A DNA stretch of 64,000 nt from Opisthocomus hoazin (lineage: Eukaryota > Chordata > Aves > Opisthocomiformes > Opisthocomidae): the NCBI RefSeq assembly GCF_030867145.1, contig NC_134434.1:1798001-1862000 (forward strand), written 5' to 3'. A program made the translations under genes and the position numbers. The notes below the pieces were generated by a model. The model was given only the letters and a program-made list of their open reading frames with translations. It had not been told where the DNA came from and ran no database searches. Positions 49,901 through 58,400 of the stretch are shown here, piece by piece. Each line of letters begins with the position of its first letter. Within the stretch, counting starts at the first letter, position 1.

Positions 49901-52574
49901 CACAACCAACGTTTCACTAGAACTGCCAATAAATGCTCAGCTATCACACACACTGCTTCCACACCTTCAAAACAACCTACTTCTATCTCGTATTTCACTG
50001 CATCTTCCATGTATTTTTTGATCTCCATTAGATGCAGTTTACAAAGGGTAAAGAAAACAGGTAAGCTTGTATTGATAGCCTTCCATATCTAAAACTGATG
50101 AAATGAGACACAAAATCCTGAACTTTGGTATGAGTACAACATGCTTACACTGAGAACGCTACATGTTGATATATGTCTAATTTTACAGGAAATGACATCG
50201 GCATATCCATTTCACCTGAAAGCAAAGAAGCGGTAAAGCAGATGAATTAATGTTGTTATCTGAACCTCATCTGCATTCCCTGTCTTTTAAAAGACGTAAG
50301 CATTGCAATTTTAATCTTTAGGTGATGCAGGAAGTCAAACTGAAACACATCTTTATGCTTTAACAGTGCTAAGTTTTTTTAATGAAGTCATCAGTAGACT
50401 ATAGGAATCTCTGAAAACATCCCTTTCAGAGAAGCTGCATTTAATTATGGTCTTATAAACTTCAGGAATAAACGCAGAAGCAGAGAAAACAGCAGCAGTT
50501 CCTGCAAGACTGATGGCTCAACCCTAAGCCCTCAGACACAGGACAGCTCTCCACTTTCCAAATTGTAAAAGGAGGACGGGGAAGAAGAGACAAGGCCCCG
50601 TTTCTGAAACAACAAAACAAACAACAGCTTAGACACAGATTCCTATGGTTACAGTCAATCCTTTCAGCCTAAAATGGAAAATTTGCTCATTTGAAGAGGA
50701 AGAAAGTAATCTGAACTTGATTAAACAGAATGAGGCAACCTCACTCTCCCTCAATCTTTCTCACCTTAAGAAAGAAACCAAAACAATCCCCTTACCTATT
50801 CTACCTGGACCAGCACGGCTCAAGCCATTTCTTTCCTATTTCCAAAGATGAACAGCTCCTTCTGGAGTTCAGAATAAAAAAAACTTGTGTAGCTGAACAC
50901 TTAACTGAATAATGATATTTAGAAGGTCATGAAAATTCCTGAATTCACAATTTCCTCGTGATGTGCACAGCTTACCTATACACCACTATTTTTCAAGGCG
51001 GGGGGGGGGGGGAACCACACACCAAAACCACCACATTCCTTGCACATGCAGAGTCTAAGACAAGACAGATATTTATCCTTATCTCATGCATTCTGAGACA
51101 AATCAAAACATGTATTAGACATCTTTAAACTTACATAACTCTTGTTTAAAAACGTGAAATTCCCACCTCTGTGATTCAGAAGCAATGTAAACCAGCAAGC
51201 GTTTCTCCTTGCTTCTCCCTCCTCCCAATTTAACAACATCCCAAGAAATACTAAGGGGGGAGGAGCTAAATGCTTTTTGCACCTTAAACCACAGAAATTC
51301 CTATCACACAGGTAATAAATAAACTTGTAACTGTGACACTTCCTCTTAACATATACTGCAACTCAAAAAATGTATCATGAACGGGAAAAAAAACCCCAGC
51401 AGGTGTTCATCCCTCCCAAATACGCAGCTATAGGAACTCTGTAACTGTAATTGATTTTTTGTGAAATAACTTACAACTATGATGGATGTCACTAAAAGTC
51501 ATAATTCATTAAAGCTCAACCATACCTGGGGACAAATCCCACTCCAAAACAATAGTAATAATATTTAAAGTTTTGTTTGAACTGCTTATTGCAGAAAATT
51601 AATGAATCACCACACTAACAAAAAAAACATAGGTACTACTTAACAGTAGTACTGTTGAGGTTAGTCTCCCCCAGGACATGTGGAACTCCTTTAAATGAGA
51701 AAGTATGGAAGGAAGCCAGCTTCCCTCATCAAAACCCTCAATTTCAAAAGTCTTAAGGTTCTTCCTTGTGCTACAACGTCCCATCGGTCAGCTTGTCTGC
51801 ACGCTTCTGTTTCCTTCCCCAACACCACGCTCAGGAACAGATCCAGAGACATTTGTTTTCCACGCCGCTCACATCTGTCTCACCTCCCTTCCCGCAAGCC
51901 AGCGGGCTTCCACCCGGCCGAGCAGAACTTCCCCAGCCCCCGCCCCATTATTTTCCTTTCTCCCCACGGGAGCTCCCAGCCGCTCTCAGGCCTCTCGACC
52001 CCCCCCCCCCCCCACTCCCGCCGGCGGACGCTCCGTGGGGCGCAGCCACGGCGAACACAACCCCCTCCCCTGCCCTGCGCCGAAACCCAAACACAAGGCC
52101 TCTCCCCGCCCAGCAGCCCAACCAACGGCGCAATCCCTATCACACGGCCTTGCTATGGCGGGATCCTCCTCCCTCCCGGCCGCTCGGTTCCTCCTCCTCG
52201 TCTTACGGCCCAGCCAGGTTCCCGCGCAACGGCCCGGGCCTAGCCCGCCCCGCGGCCGCCATGCAGGAGCCCCGCAGCCCCGGGCCCGACCCGCGCCCCC
52301 GCCAAAGCCCGGGGAACCTCCCCCCCCGCATCCCGCATCCCCTCCTCCCGCCCCCGCTGCTGCCCCCGGGCCGGGAGAAGCCGTAAACCCGCGGTTCGCG
52401 TCGCTACGACAAAACGGCGGCCCTGCGAGGGGGATGGGAACGGCGGGAGGGGAGAGGCGGCTCCGCTTCACTCACGCTCTCGTGGTCCCACCGCACGTTG
52501 CTGCGCTTCTCATCCGGGGCCAGGTTCCTGTCCCGGCCCATAAGCTCATCTAGGAGCTGGGCGGCCGATATCAT
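34771..52574 (-). CDS. LUC7L3: LUC7L3: U1-snRNP-associated SR-like splicing factor
   Basis: Ten coding exons, 1299 nt including TAA, give 432 aa, the length I recall for human. All junctions are GT-AG and phases close. Exons (high to low): 52574-52476, 45758-45692, 44659-44620, 44387-44243, 42943-42869, 42779-42675, 41565-41404, 40941-40658, 40104-39944, 34931-34771. Domains: LUC7 N-terminus; CCCH-type zinc finger around residues 35-65 (CKYYLCGFC...PCEKIH); coiled coil (about 118-180); C2H2-like finger (about 192-221, CEVCGAF...DDHLMGKQHMGY); Glu/Arg-rich helix (232-290); RS domain (about 290-370); acidic Ser-rich tail ending EGDTQSN. Family knowledge: nuclear-speckle protein that aids U1 snRNP at 5' splice sites. 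Introns 1 (6.7 kb) and 9 (5.0 kb) are the largest. Confidence 0.98.
36053..36069. repeat. (AT)n microsatellite in LUC7L3 intron 9
   Basis: A short uninterrupted AT dinucleotide run inside the 5.0 kb intron. The rest of that intron shows no recognisable repeat or coding exon. Confidence 0.85.
39944..40104 (-). CDS. LUC7L3: LUC7L3 coding exon 9 (RS domain)
   Basis: Residues 326-379, Ser/Arg dipeptides (SRDRRRSRSHDRSERKHRSR) through DRKSKEKE. It ends in phase 1 (single G), the phase shared by exon 10 and the alternative exon at 34685. Confidence 0.95.
40658..40941 (-). CDS. LUC7L3: LUC7L3 coding exon 8 (Glu/Arg-rich and RS start)
   Basis: Residues 232-325: EKLRKRTEEPDRD, a highly charged Glu/Arg/Lys helix, then KRSRSRSRHSSRTSDRR. 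The repetitive codons produce long antisense frames that are shadows. Confidence 0.96.
41404..41565 (-). CDS. LUC7L3: LUC7L3 coding exon 7 (second zinc finger)
   Basis: Residues 178-231, TIESFAAQEKQMEVCEVCGA with the C-x2-C and H-x5-H ligands. It ends VEDLK before GTAAGT. Confidence 0.97.
42675..42779 (-). CDS. LUC7L3: LUC7L3 coding exon 6
   Basis: Residues 143-177, IEELGSEGKVEEAQGMMKLV to LLRSTTS, a predicted coiled coil. Phase 0 at both ends, so skipping it would keep the frame. Confidence 0.96.
42869..42943 (-). CDS. LUC7L3: LUC7L3 coding exon 5
   Basis: Residues 118-142, GAGPTGKNEEKIQVLTDKID to LLQQ. 75 nt, phase 0 at both ends. Confidence 0.96.
44243..44387 (-). CDS. LUC7L3: LUC7L3 coding exon 4
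   Basis: Residues 69-117 from the split Gln codon, YEKSSRFMKVGYERDFLRYL to SQNQQSSG. The donor is GGG before GTGAGT. Confidence 0.96.
44620..44659 (-). CDS. LUC7L3: LUC7L3 coding exon 3 (40-nt microexon-like)
   Basis: Only 40 nt. Encodes PCEKIHDENLRK with the last Cys and His ligands of the CCCH finger. Its length is not a multiple of three, so skipping would shift the frame. Confidence 0.95.
45692..45758 (-). CDS. LUC7L3: LUC7L3 coding exon 2
   Basis: 67 nt encoding VCKYYLCGFCPAELFTNTRS DL, the first two Cys ligands of the CCCH finger. The acceptor is TTCTGTCAG and the donor is GTAAGT. Confidence 0.96.
47236..47261. repeat. (AAAC)n microsatellite
   Basis: Repeated AAAC/CAAA units, plus-strand reading, within LUC7L3 intron 1. 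Confidence 0.85.
51000..51012. repeat. 13-nt G homopolymer
   Basis: An uninterrupted G-run in LUC7L3 intron 1; its length may be inaccurate. Confidence 0.9.
52476..52574 (-). CDS. LUC7L3: LUC7L3 coding exon 1
   Basis: 33 codons, MISAAQLLDELMGRDRN to WDHES. The ATG at 52574 has A at -3 and matches the conserved LUC7 start. An open frame runs upstream but is unconserved and GC-driven. The donor is AGC before GTGAGT. Confidence 0.97.
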
Positions 52575-52664
52575 CGTGTCCTCCTGCCCGAATCCCCCCT
52601 GGCCAAGCTCCGCCGCCGCCTCTCCTCCCCGACCGGCCGCGCCGCCGCTGCCAGTGACAGAGAC

Positions 52665-52675
52665 AAAATGGCGGC
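52665..52675 (+). promoter_or_regulatory. YY1-like motif upstream of LUC7L3
   Basis: AAAATGGCGGC matches the YY1 core with one change, about 90 bp upstream of the LUC7L3 start codon but on the opposite strand. A second ATGGCGGCGG lies near 52810. Antisense orientation could mean the site marks divergent transcription. Confidence 0.45.
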
Positions 52676-53231
52676 GCGGCTCCTCGCCCTGCCCACAATG
52701 CACCGCGCGCCCCCTCACCGCCTCCGGGGCCCGGCGGAGCGCGGGACGGGCCCGCCGCCGCCCTCCGCAGCGGGCCGGGCCTGCCGAGCCGCGACGGCTC
52801 CCGGTCCCACATGGCGGCGGCGGCGGCGGGGGGAAGCGGGATCGGGGCTGGTCCCCTCCCCGCGGCCTGGGGGTGCCCGACGGGCGAGGAGGCACCGCCG
52901 GCGGGAAGCAACGCCAGGGCGAAACACGGCCCCGGGGTGCGAGGGACGGGGGCCTTGGCGGGGCCATGCGTGGAGGCTGTGGGGCTGGGCAGCAGCCGGG
53001 GGCTGCCACGGCCCCGCTGCTCCCGGGCGGGGTGATGGGCACTGACACCATCCCGGAGCCATGGCTGCCAAGCAGAGTGCCCTCGGGAACGCTGCCGGAA
53101 TGCCGCGGGGGGAAGAGTCCCTCGGATCTCACCGAAATCCGACTGTTCCATCTTGGAACCGGCTTCTGCTCCTTGTGTTGGGGTTTTTTCTCTTTCTAGG
53201 TGTGACTTTGCACCTCATCTTTACTGAATTT

Positions 53232-53758
53232 CACAGAATCACAGAATCACAGAGTGGTGGGGGTCAGAAGGGACCTCTGTGGGTCACCCAGCCCAACCCC
53301 CTGCCCAAGCAGGGTCACCCAGAGCAGGCTGCACAGCACCGTGTCCAGGCGGGGCTGGAATATCTCCAGAGAAGGAGACTCCACAGCCTCCTTGGGCAGC
53401 CTGGGCCAGGGCTCCGTCACCCTCAGAGGGAAGAAGTTCTTCCTCGGGTTCAGCTGGAGCTTCCTCGGCTTCAGTTTGTGCCTGTTGCCCCTTGTCCTGT
53501 CGCTGGGCACCACTGGAAAGGAGTGGTGAAAAGTGAAAAGAGTCCAGCCCCGTTCTCCTGACACCCACCCTGCAGATATTTATAAGCATTTATTGGGTCC
53601 CCTCGCAGCCTTCTCCTTCAGGCTGAACAAGCCCAGCTCCCTCAGCCTCTCCTCATAGGAGAGATGCTCCAGTCCCCTCATCATCCTCGCAGCCCTCTGC
53701 TGGACTCTCTCCAGTAGCTCCTCATCTTTCTTGAACTGGGGAGCCCAGAACTGGACAA
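53232..53758 (-). mobile_element. CR1 LINE 3' end, minus strand
   Basis: Reversed CR1 blocks: CACAGAAT tail units at 53232, then GTCAGAAGGGACCTCTGTGG, GAGAAGGAGACTCCACAGCC, GAAGAAGTTCTTCCTCGGGT, AGGCTGAACAAGCCCAGCTC and CAGCCTCTCCTCATAGGAGA. About 530 bp, 5'-truncated. The ORF frames across it are CR1-derived, not host genes. Confidence 0.94.
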
Positions 53759-54649
53759 TTTCACATACTGATCTTCATCTGTTTCCCAAGGTCTCAAAAT
53801 CACTTTGAGCACCCAAAATGTGTGAAATTTTTAATTAACTGTTTTTTTTCATTAACTTTGTTTTCCAAGAGCTTTTAGTCTCTGTGCTGATCCTGCAGAC
53901 CCGCGGGGCTCCGGGCAGCCTTGCCCGGCGTCACGGAGGGCTCCGTGCAACCGCCAGCGCTGCCCGCGGGGTTTCCGTTCAGAGCTCTGCCCGTAGCACC
54001 TCCAGCACGCAGCGCTCTGCGGCACCACGAGGTCCTGCCAAGCTTTGCGATTTTAGAGTGATTTAACAACCCGCTGGAACAGTGTCGGTGACATCAATGT
54101 AACACAACTTGTACGAATTTTCAGTCTTCGCACCATAGGGCCGGGGTCTGGGGGCGGGATGGGGGCCGGTGTTTGCTTTGGGAAACGGCCACAACGGGGC
54201 TGTGGGTCAGCTTCTTCGCGTTGCTCCAGCTGCATCAGGAAAGCAATCGGGTACACCGGAGCTGAACGACCGCAGATTTCCCCAGTGTGGTTGCACCAAG
54301 CAGGCTAGAAGAGAACTGGCCAGCTGTCTGCCTGGAGTTTGAGATTATTAGTTTGACTTTTTATAGCTGGGAAATTTTTACCAACTTTATTTTTACCAAT
54401 TTCTCCTGTAACCTGGGCTAGGGCAAACCCACAACGACCAAACCCAGCTTTTCAAAGCGAATCATGCACATTACAGGAATTACCTGTAATCTGTCCAGCT
54501 GATTTGCGGGCAGACGTTGATTTTTTTTTTTTTCTAGGGATGAACTGATTTTGCTGAGAATGTACAAAGACGACGAGAATTTCTTAGAGCAGCTGCACGA
54601 TGCCAGAGCCTGCAAGAACACAGGAGACCCCGTGTCCCTCCCAGCCCAA
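53759..54649. other. Spacer between CR1 copies
   Basis: No gene or repeat recognised in this 0.9 kb of the LUC7L3 to ANKRD40 copy B interval. It includes a 13-nt T-run near 54523. Confidence 0.5.
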
Positions 54650-55022
54650 GATGTTCAGCCTGGAGAAGAGAAGGCTCCGGGATGACCTTAGAGCAGCTGC
54701 CAGTGCCTGGAGGGGCCGACAGGAAGGATGGAGAGGGGCTTTGCACAAGGGTATGTAGTGATAGGACAAGGGGGAATGGCTGTAAACTAAAAGAGGGCAG
54801 ATTTAGCTTAGATATTAGGAAGAAATTCTTCCCCATGAGGGGGCAAAACACTGGCCCAGGCTGCCCAGAGAAGCTGTGGCTGCCCCCTCCCTGGCAGTGC
54901 TCAAGGCCAGGTTGGATGGAGCTCTGAGCACCCTGGTCTGGTGGAAGATGTCCCTGCTCATGGCAGGGGGTTGGAACCAGATGAGCTTTAAGGTCCCTTC
55001 CAACCCAAACCATTCTGTGATC
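54650..55022 (+). mobile_element. CR1 LINE 3' end, plus strand
   Basis: CR1 blocks in order: GTTCAGCCTGGAGAAGAGAA, GTATGTAGTGATAGGACAAG, TTAGATATTAGGAAGAAATT, CTGCCCAGAGAAGCTGTGGC, AGGCCAGGTTGGATGGAGCT and AAGGTCCCTTCCAACCCAAA, ending ATTCTGTGA. Block wording differs from the copy at 15566, so a different subfamily is likely. It ends about 260 bp before the copy B start codon. Confidence 0.94.
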
Positions 55023-55224
55023 CCACGATCACGCAGCTCCCGGTGCAGCAGAGAACGCCCCGCGGGCCCGCCTGCGCCCGGCCGGCGGCCGGAACTCCAT
55101 GCCTGGGCCGCGGTGTCACCGGCAATAGAGTCCCCCAGCGGCGCGCGGCCCGGAGCCCGGCCGGGGCAGCACCGGGCGCCGCGCCCGCCGTTCGCTCCCG
55201 GGGCCGGCTGGGAGATCTCGGGGC

Positions 55225-55239
55225 GGGGGGGGGGGGGGG
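55225..55239. repeat. 15-nt G homopolymer before ANKRD40 copy B exon 1
   Basis: An uninterrupted G-run followed immediately by an in-frame upstream ATG (55240). A G-quadruplex former; length uncertain. Confidence 0.9.
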
Positions 55240-55284
55240 ATGAGAGCTCGGCCCGGCGCGGAGGCGGGCGGGGGCCCCGGCGAG

Positions 55285-55406
55285 ATGGCGGAGCGGGAGC
55301 GGCAGGAGCGGCTGCGGGAGGCGGCGGCGCTGGGGGACGCGGAGGAGGTGCGGCGGCTGGTGGAGCTGGGGGTCGGCCTCAACTCCCAGAACGAAGTGAA
55401 CGGCTG
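55285..55406 (+). CDS. ANKRD40: ANKRD40 copy B exon 1
   Basis: Residues 1-40 plus two bases of Trp41: MAERERQERL and ankyrin repeat 1. Over some 50 nt, from the Arg-Leu-Arg-Glu-Ala-Ala codons on, it is almost identical to copy A even at third positions. Confidence 0.91.
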
Positions 55407-58400
55407 GTGAGGCGCCGTGCGGGGGGGGGGGGGGGGGCTCCGCGGGCTGCCCGGGGCTGCGGCACCCCTCCACGTGAGGTGAAAATGGGGTTCAAAACCT
55501 AAACCCGCGACTTTCCGGTAGCAGCCAGCCGCAGAGCTGTCCCTGTGCCCCCGCACACAGAGTGTCTGGGGTAGGGGTCCCGGCTCGGCGCTGCTGGAGA
55601 CTCGGCCACGAGCTCAGCTCAGCCCGCGTGTCCCCTGCTGCGTGGGGCTCGGAGTTGCGATCGAAAAGAGGAAGAGTAAAACCAGGCGAGGAGCGAGGCT
55701 GCTGAAGTTTGGTCGGCAGCTTTGAGGAGCGTGGGACCGGGCAGCCTGGGGTTCAGAGCGCGGTGATTAAAATTAGAACTCGTGAGAATTTAGGGCAACT
55801 GATTCGTAAGATGTGGAGTGATCTTACTGTGCGAGACAAACAGCCGCTGCCACGCCACGGAGTTTGTATCCAGAACTGGAACTGATGAAAGAAAACTGTC
55901 ATAAAGTGTAACTAATTTTTAAAATAATGACCGGTCATATTTAACTGTGGCAGTAAGTGGATCTTCACTGTTATTTAAGTTTGCTTGTAGAATTTAAATT
56001 TCTCCAGTGCCCTTCTCAGTGTCCCCGACGCTAAGGGGTGCCGAGTGTTTAGGTTTTGATGCCCGTGGGGTAGCTGGTACCCGCCTGCATGAGCCCACGC
56101 GAGACGGCCGGGCTGGATCCCCCAGCGAGGCGAAGCTCTCGAGGATCACACCCCTTCTCTACAGACTCAGCCTGCGGTTTTGCACTTGAAGCAAACACGG
56201 CCACACTGGCTGCGCTTCCCCCCCCAGCTTTGGTCCAAAGCAGTTTGTGACCTGGCAGCGCGCTGCTTCTCAGTTCGTGCAGGCCCTTCACGCTCATTGC
56301 ACGTGGAGATAATTGTGAGGAGTCCAGAAAACGCTGCACAGAAAAACTGAGCCAACCTGGTCTGAGTTTCACGGAGCTTGTCTCGGATTCTGTGGGCTCT
56401 TTGGCGTTAACAATTCAGGAATACTCTGCTGACAAAATACTTTTATCCCATTCAAAAATGGCACTTTCTACATAGCCCAACCTTGGTGAGAGAATGCAGG
56501 ATTTTACTCTGTTGTTAGCAATATCACCTCCGAGACACGGATTGTGTAGCACCCTTCCTAGGATAGTCTATGAAGAAAAACAATATATATACGTACACTT
56601 ATATTCATGCCTCTACAATTAGCTCTAATTCTACATAACCTCGTGCTGCAGTGACTACTGACTAGTATGAAGAAATTGTAGAATTGAGCCTTTTCTTTCT
56701 GGTAAGAGAGCTTTAGTTAACTCGGAATGTAGAACAATGAACGAGGTTTTGCAAGTGGCCTTGTCTTCTCTTGGTTTTATCTGATTTGTGTCCCTCCAAA
56801 GGCTAGATCATTTCCTTTCTCCCTTACACTCTTTTACACAGCAGAAGTTAAAAGAACAGAATTTTGTATACAAAGTTGGGGTTATTGGTAGCGATGTGAC
56901 TTTGCAGTCCAATGACCGTGCCTCTTAAAAAGTGGAAAAAGCTTTTTGGAGCTGGACTTTCAACTGAAATTTCCCCCCCTTATAGGTTTGTTATTTATCT
57001 CTGTTTTATTTTATTTAATTATTAACAAACAAACAGACTTGGAGAAGAGTTCTGTTCATCTTTCCAAAGAGGTTCCTTCAACTGGAGCTAGATAATTAAA
57101 AGATAAAAGCTGGAGAAAGGTCAAACATCACTAGAACCTGGGATAGGGAAAAATGGTAAGACTGTACAGCGAGTTATATGTGTGAGTCTACTTAAAGTCC
57201 CTAATGCTAGGCACTAAATAAGCTCAGTAGCTTTTAGGATGTTTCTTTATTAGTCCCTCTAGGTCAGCAACTGCAAATAATAATTAGAACAAATAGAGAA
57301 GCGGTTAGTTCTGTGCAGCGGTTGCGGATTGCAGAATACCAGTTGTCTGCAGATCAGAGCTGGGGAGTTGCTGGTGCAGCAAATAGCACCTGGGCAAAGA
57401 ACTGTGCGTACAGACTCTGCTTACAGTATTTTAAATATCATTTACTTTCCAAAAAGTGCAAGTCATTGTGCTGACAGCATTCATCAAAGAGCAGAAATAG
57501 CATCCTAGGGAAGTATCTCCGTTAGCTCACATATACCCGGACAAGTATTTTAAGTACAGCTTATTCTTTCAAGGATGAAAATAGCATACGCAAGCCTTCT
57601 TTTTACATTTATTTTTCTAGAAAAGTTAGTAGCCTAATAAATGACAAATGGAAAAGATCTTGCACTTTGAAAATACTATTGTGGTAACTTGGTATCAAGA
57701 GCATCAGCGCAAGGGAGAACTACATCAGCAGGTGTCACTGCAGGCTCCAGAACCAGTGCAAACTTCCAAGGAAGACTGCAGTTAAAACCTTGTTCTGTTA
57801 GACACGCATTCGGTCTTGTTCTTCTGATAGGCAGCGGGGACAAGTGGACATCAATCTGCCATAATTTACTATTTCAAACAGTGTTAACATTTTCCATGTG
57901 CAGGACTTGTTTGCACTGGGCATGTAAACGGAACCATGCGCCAGTGGTGGCTTACCTGCTGCACGCCGGTGCCGACAAGGAGATCCTCACCAAGAAGGGC
58001 GAAAGGCCGGCCCAGCTGACGTCAAAGAGCGAGATAAGGAAGATGCTGGGAGGTAAACCTGTTGGCTGTGCGGTAGGGTCGTCACAGAGCGTAGTTGTAA
58101 AAGGCTGTTTAAAGCCCCTATGTTCCAGTCCTTGTTTTGAATGTGAAGATACCGTGCTTGGGTTTTAGCAGTAACTCTGACTTGGTTTCTGGAGTGTTTA
58201 CTTGGTAAGAAAAGAGGATTACCAGCAAATGCCACATGCAGCTAGCCAAACTTTTTTCTAAACACTGAAAAATTACGACAACCGTATTGTGAAAAATGCC
58301 ACGATTAAACCAGTGACAGACAGATGCAGCTTCGTTTTTTCAAAAGGGCAACAGGAGAAAATCTCTCGAATTTGCATGAAGCCCTTGAGCAACACCTAAT

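Larger units (their letters stand above)
45759..52475 (-). other. LUC7L3: LUC7L3 intron 1
   Basis: A 6.7 kb intron, AT-rich except at its promoter end. It contains an (AAAC)n run near 47236-47261 and a 13-nt G-run. I found no exon, RNA gene or CR1 in it. SR-type genes often carry a conserved poison exon, but none could be identified here by eye. Confidence 0.6.
51860..53050. promoter_or_regulatory. LUC7L3: CpG island promoter of LUC7L3
   Basis: CpG-dense GC-rich sequence surrounding LUC7L3 exon 1 and extending about 500 bp upstream. No TATA box. A 15-nt C-run (51999-52013) lies at its intron side. Confidence 0.85.
55035..55450. promoter_or_regulatory. ANKRD40: CpG island promoter of ANKRD40 copy B
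   Basis: GC- and CpG-rich sequence beginning right after the CR1 tail and covering exon 1. No TATA box. Two long G-runs bracket the exon. Confidence 0.75.

Noticed and set aside
53061-53589. Plus and minus frames of 85-166 aa
   Set aside because: They translate the CR1 3' end, not a host gene.
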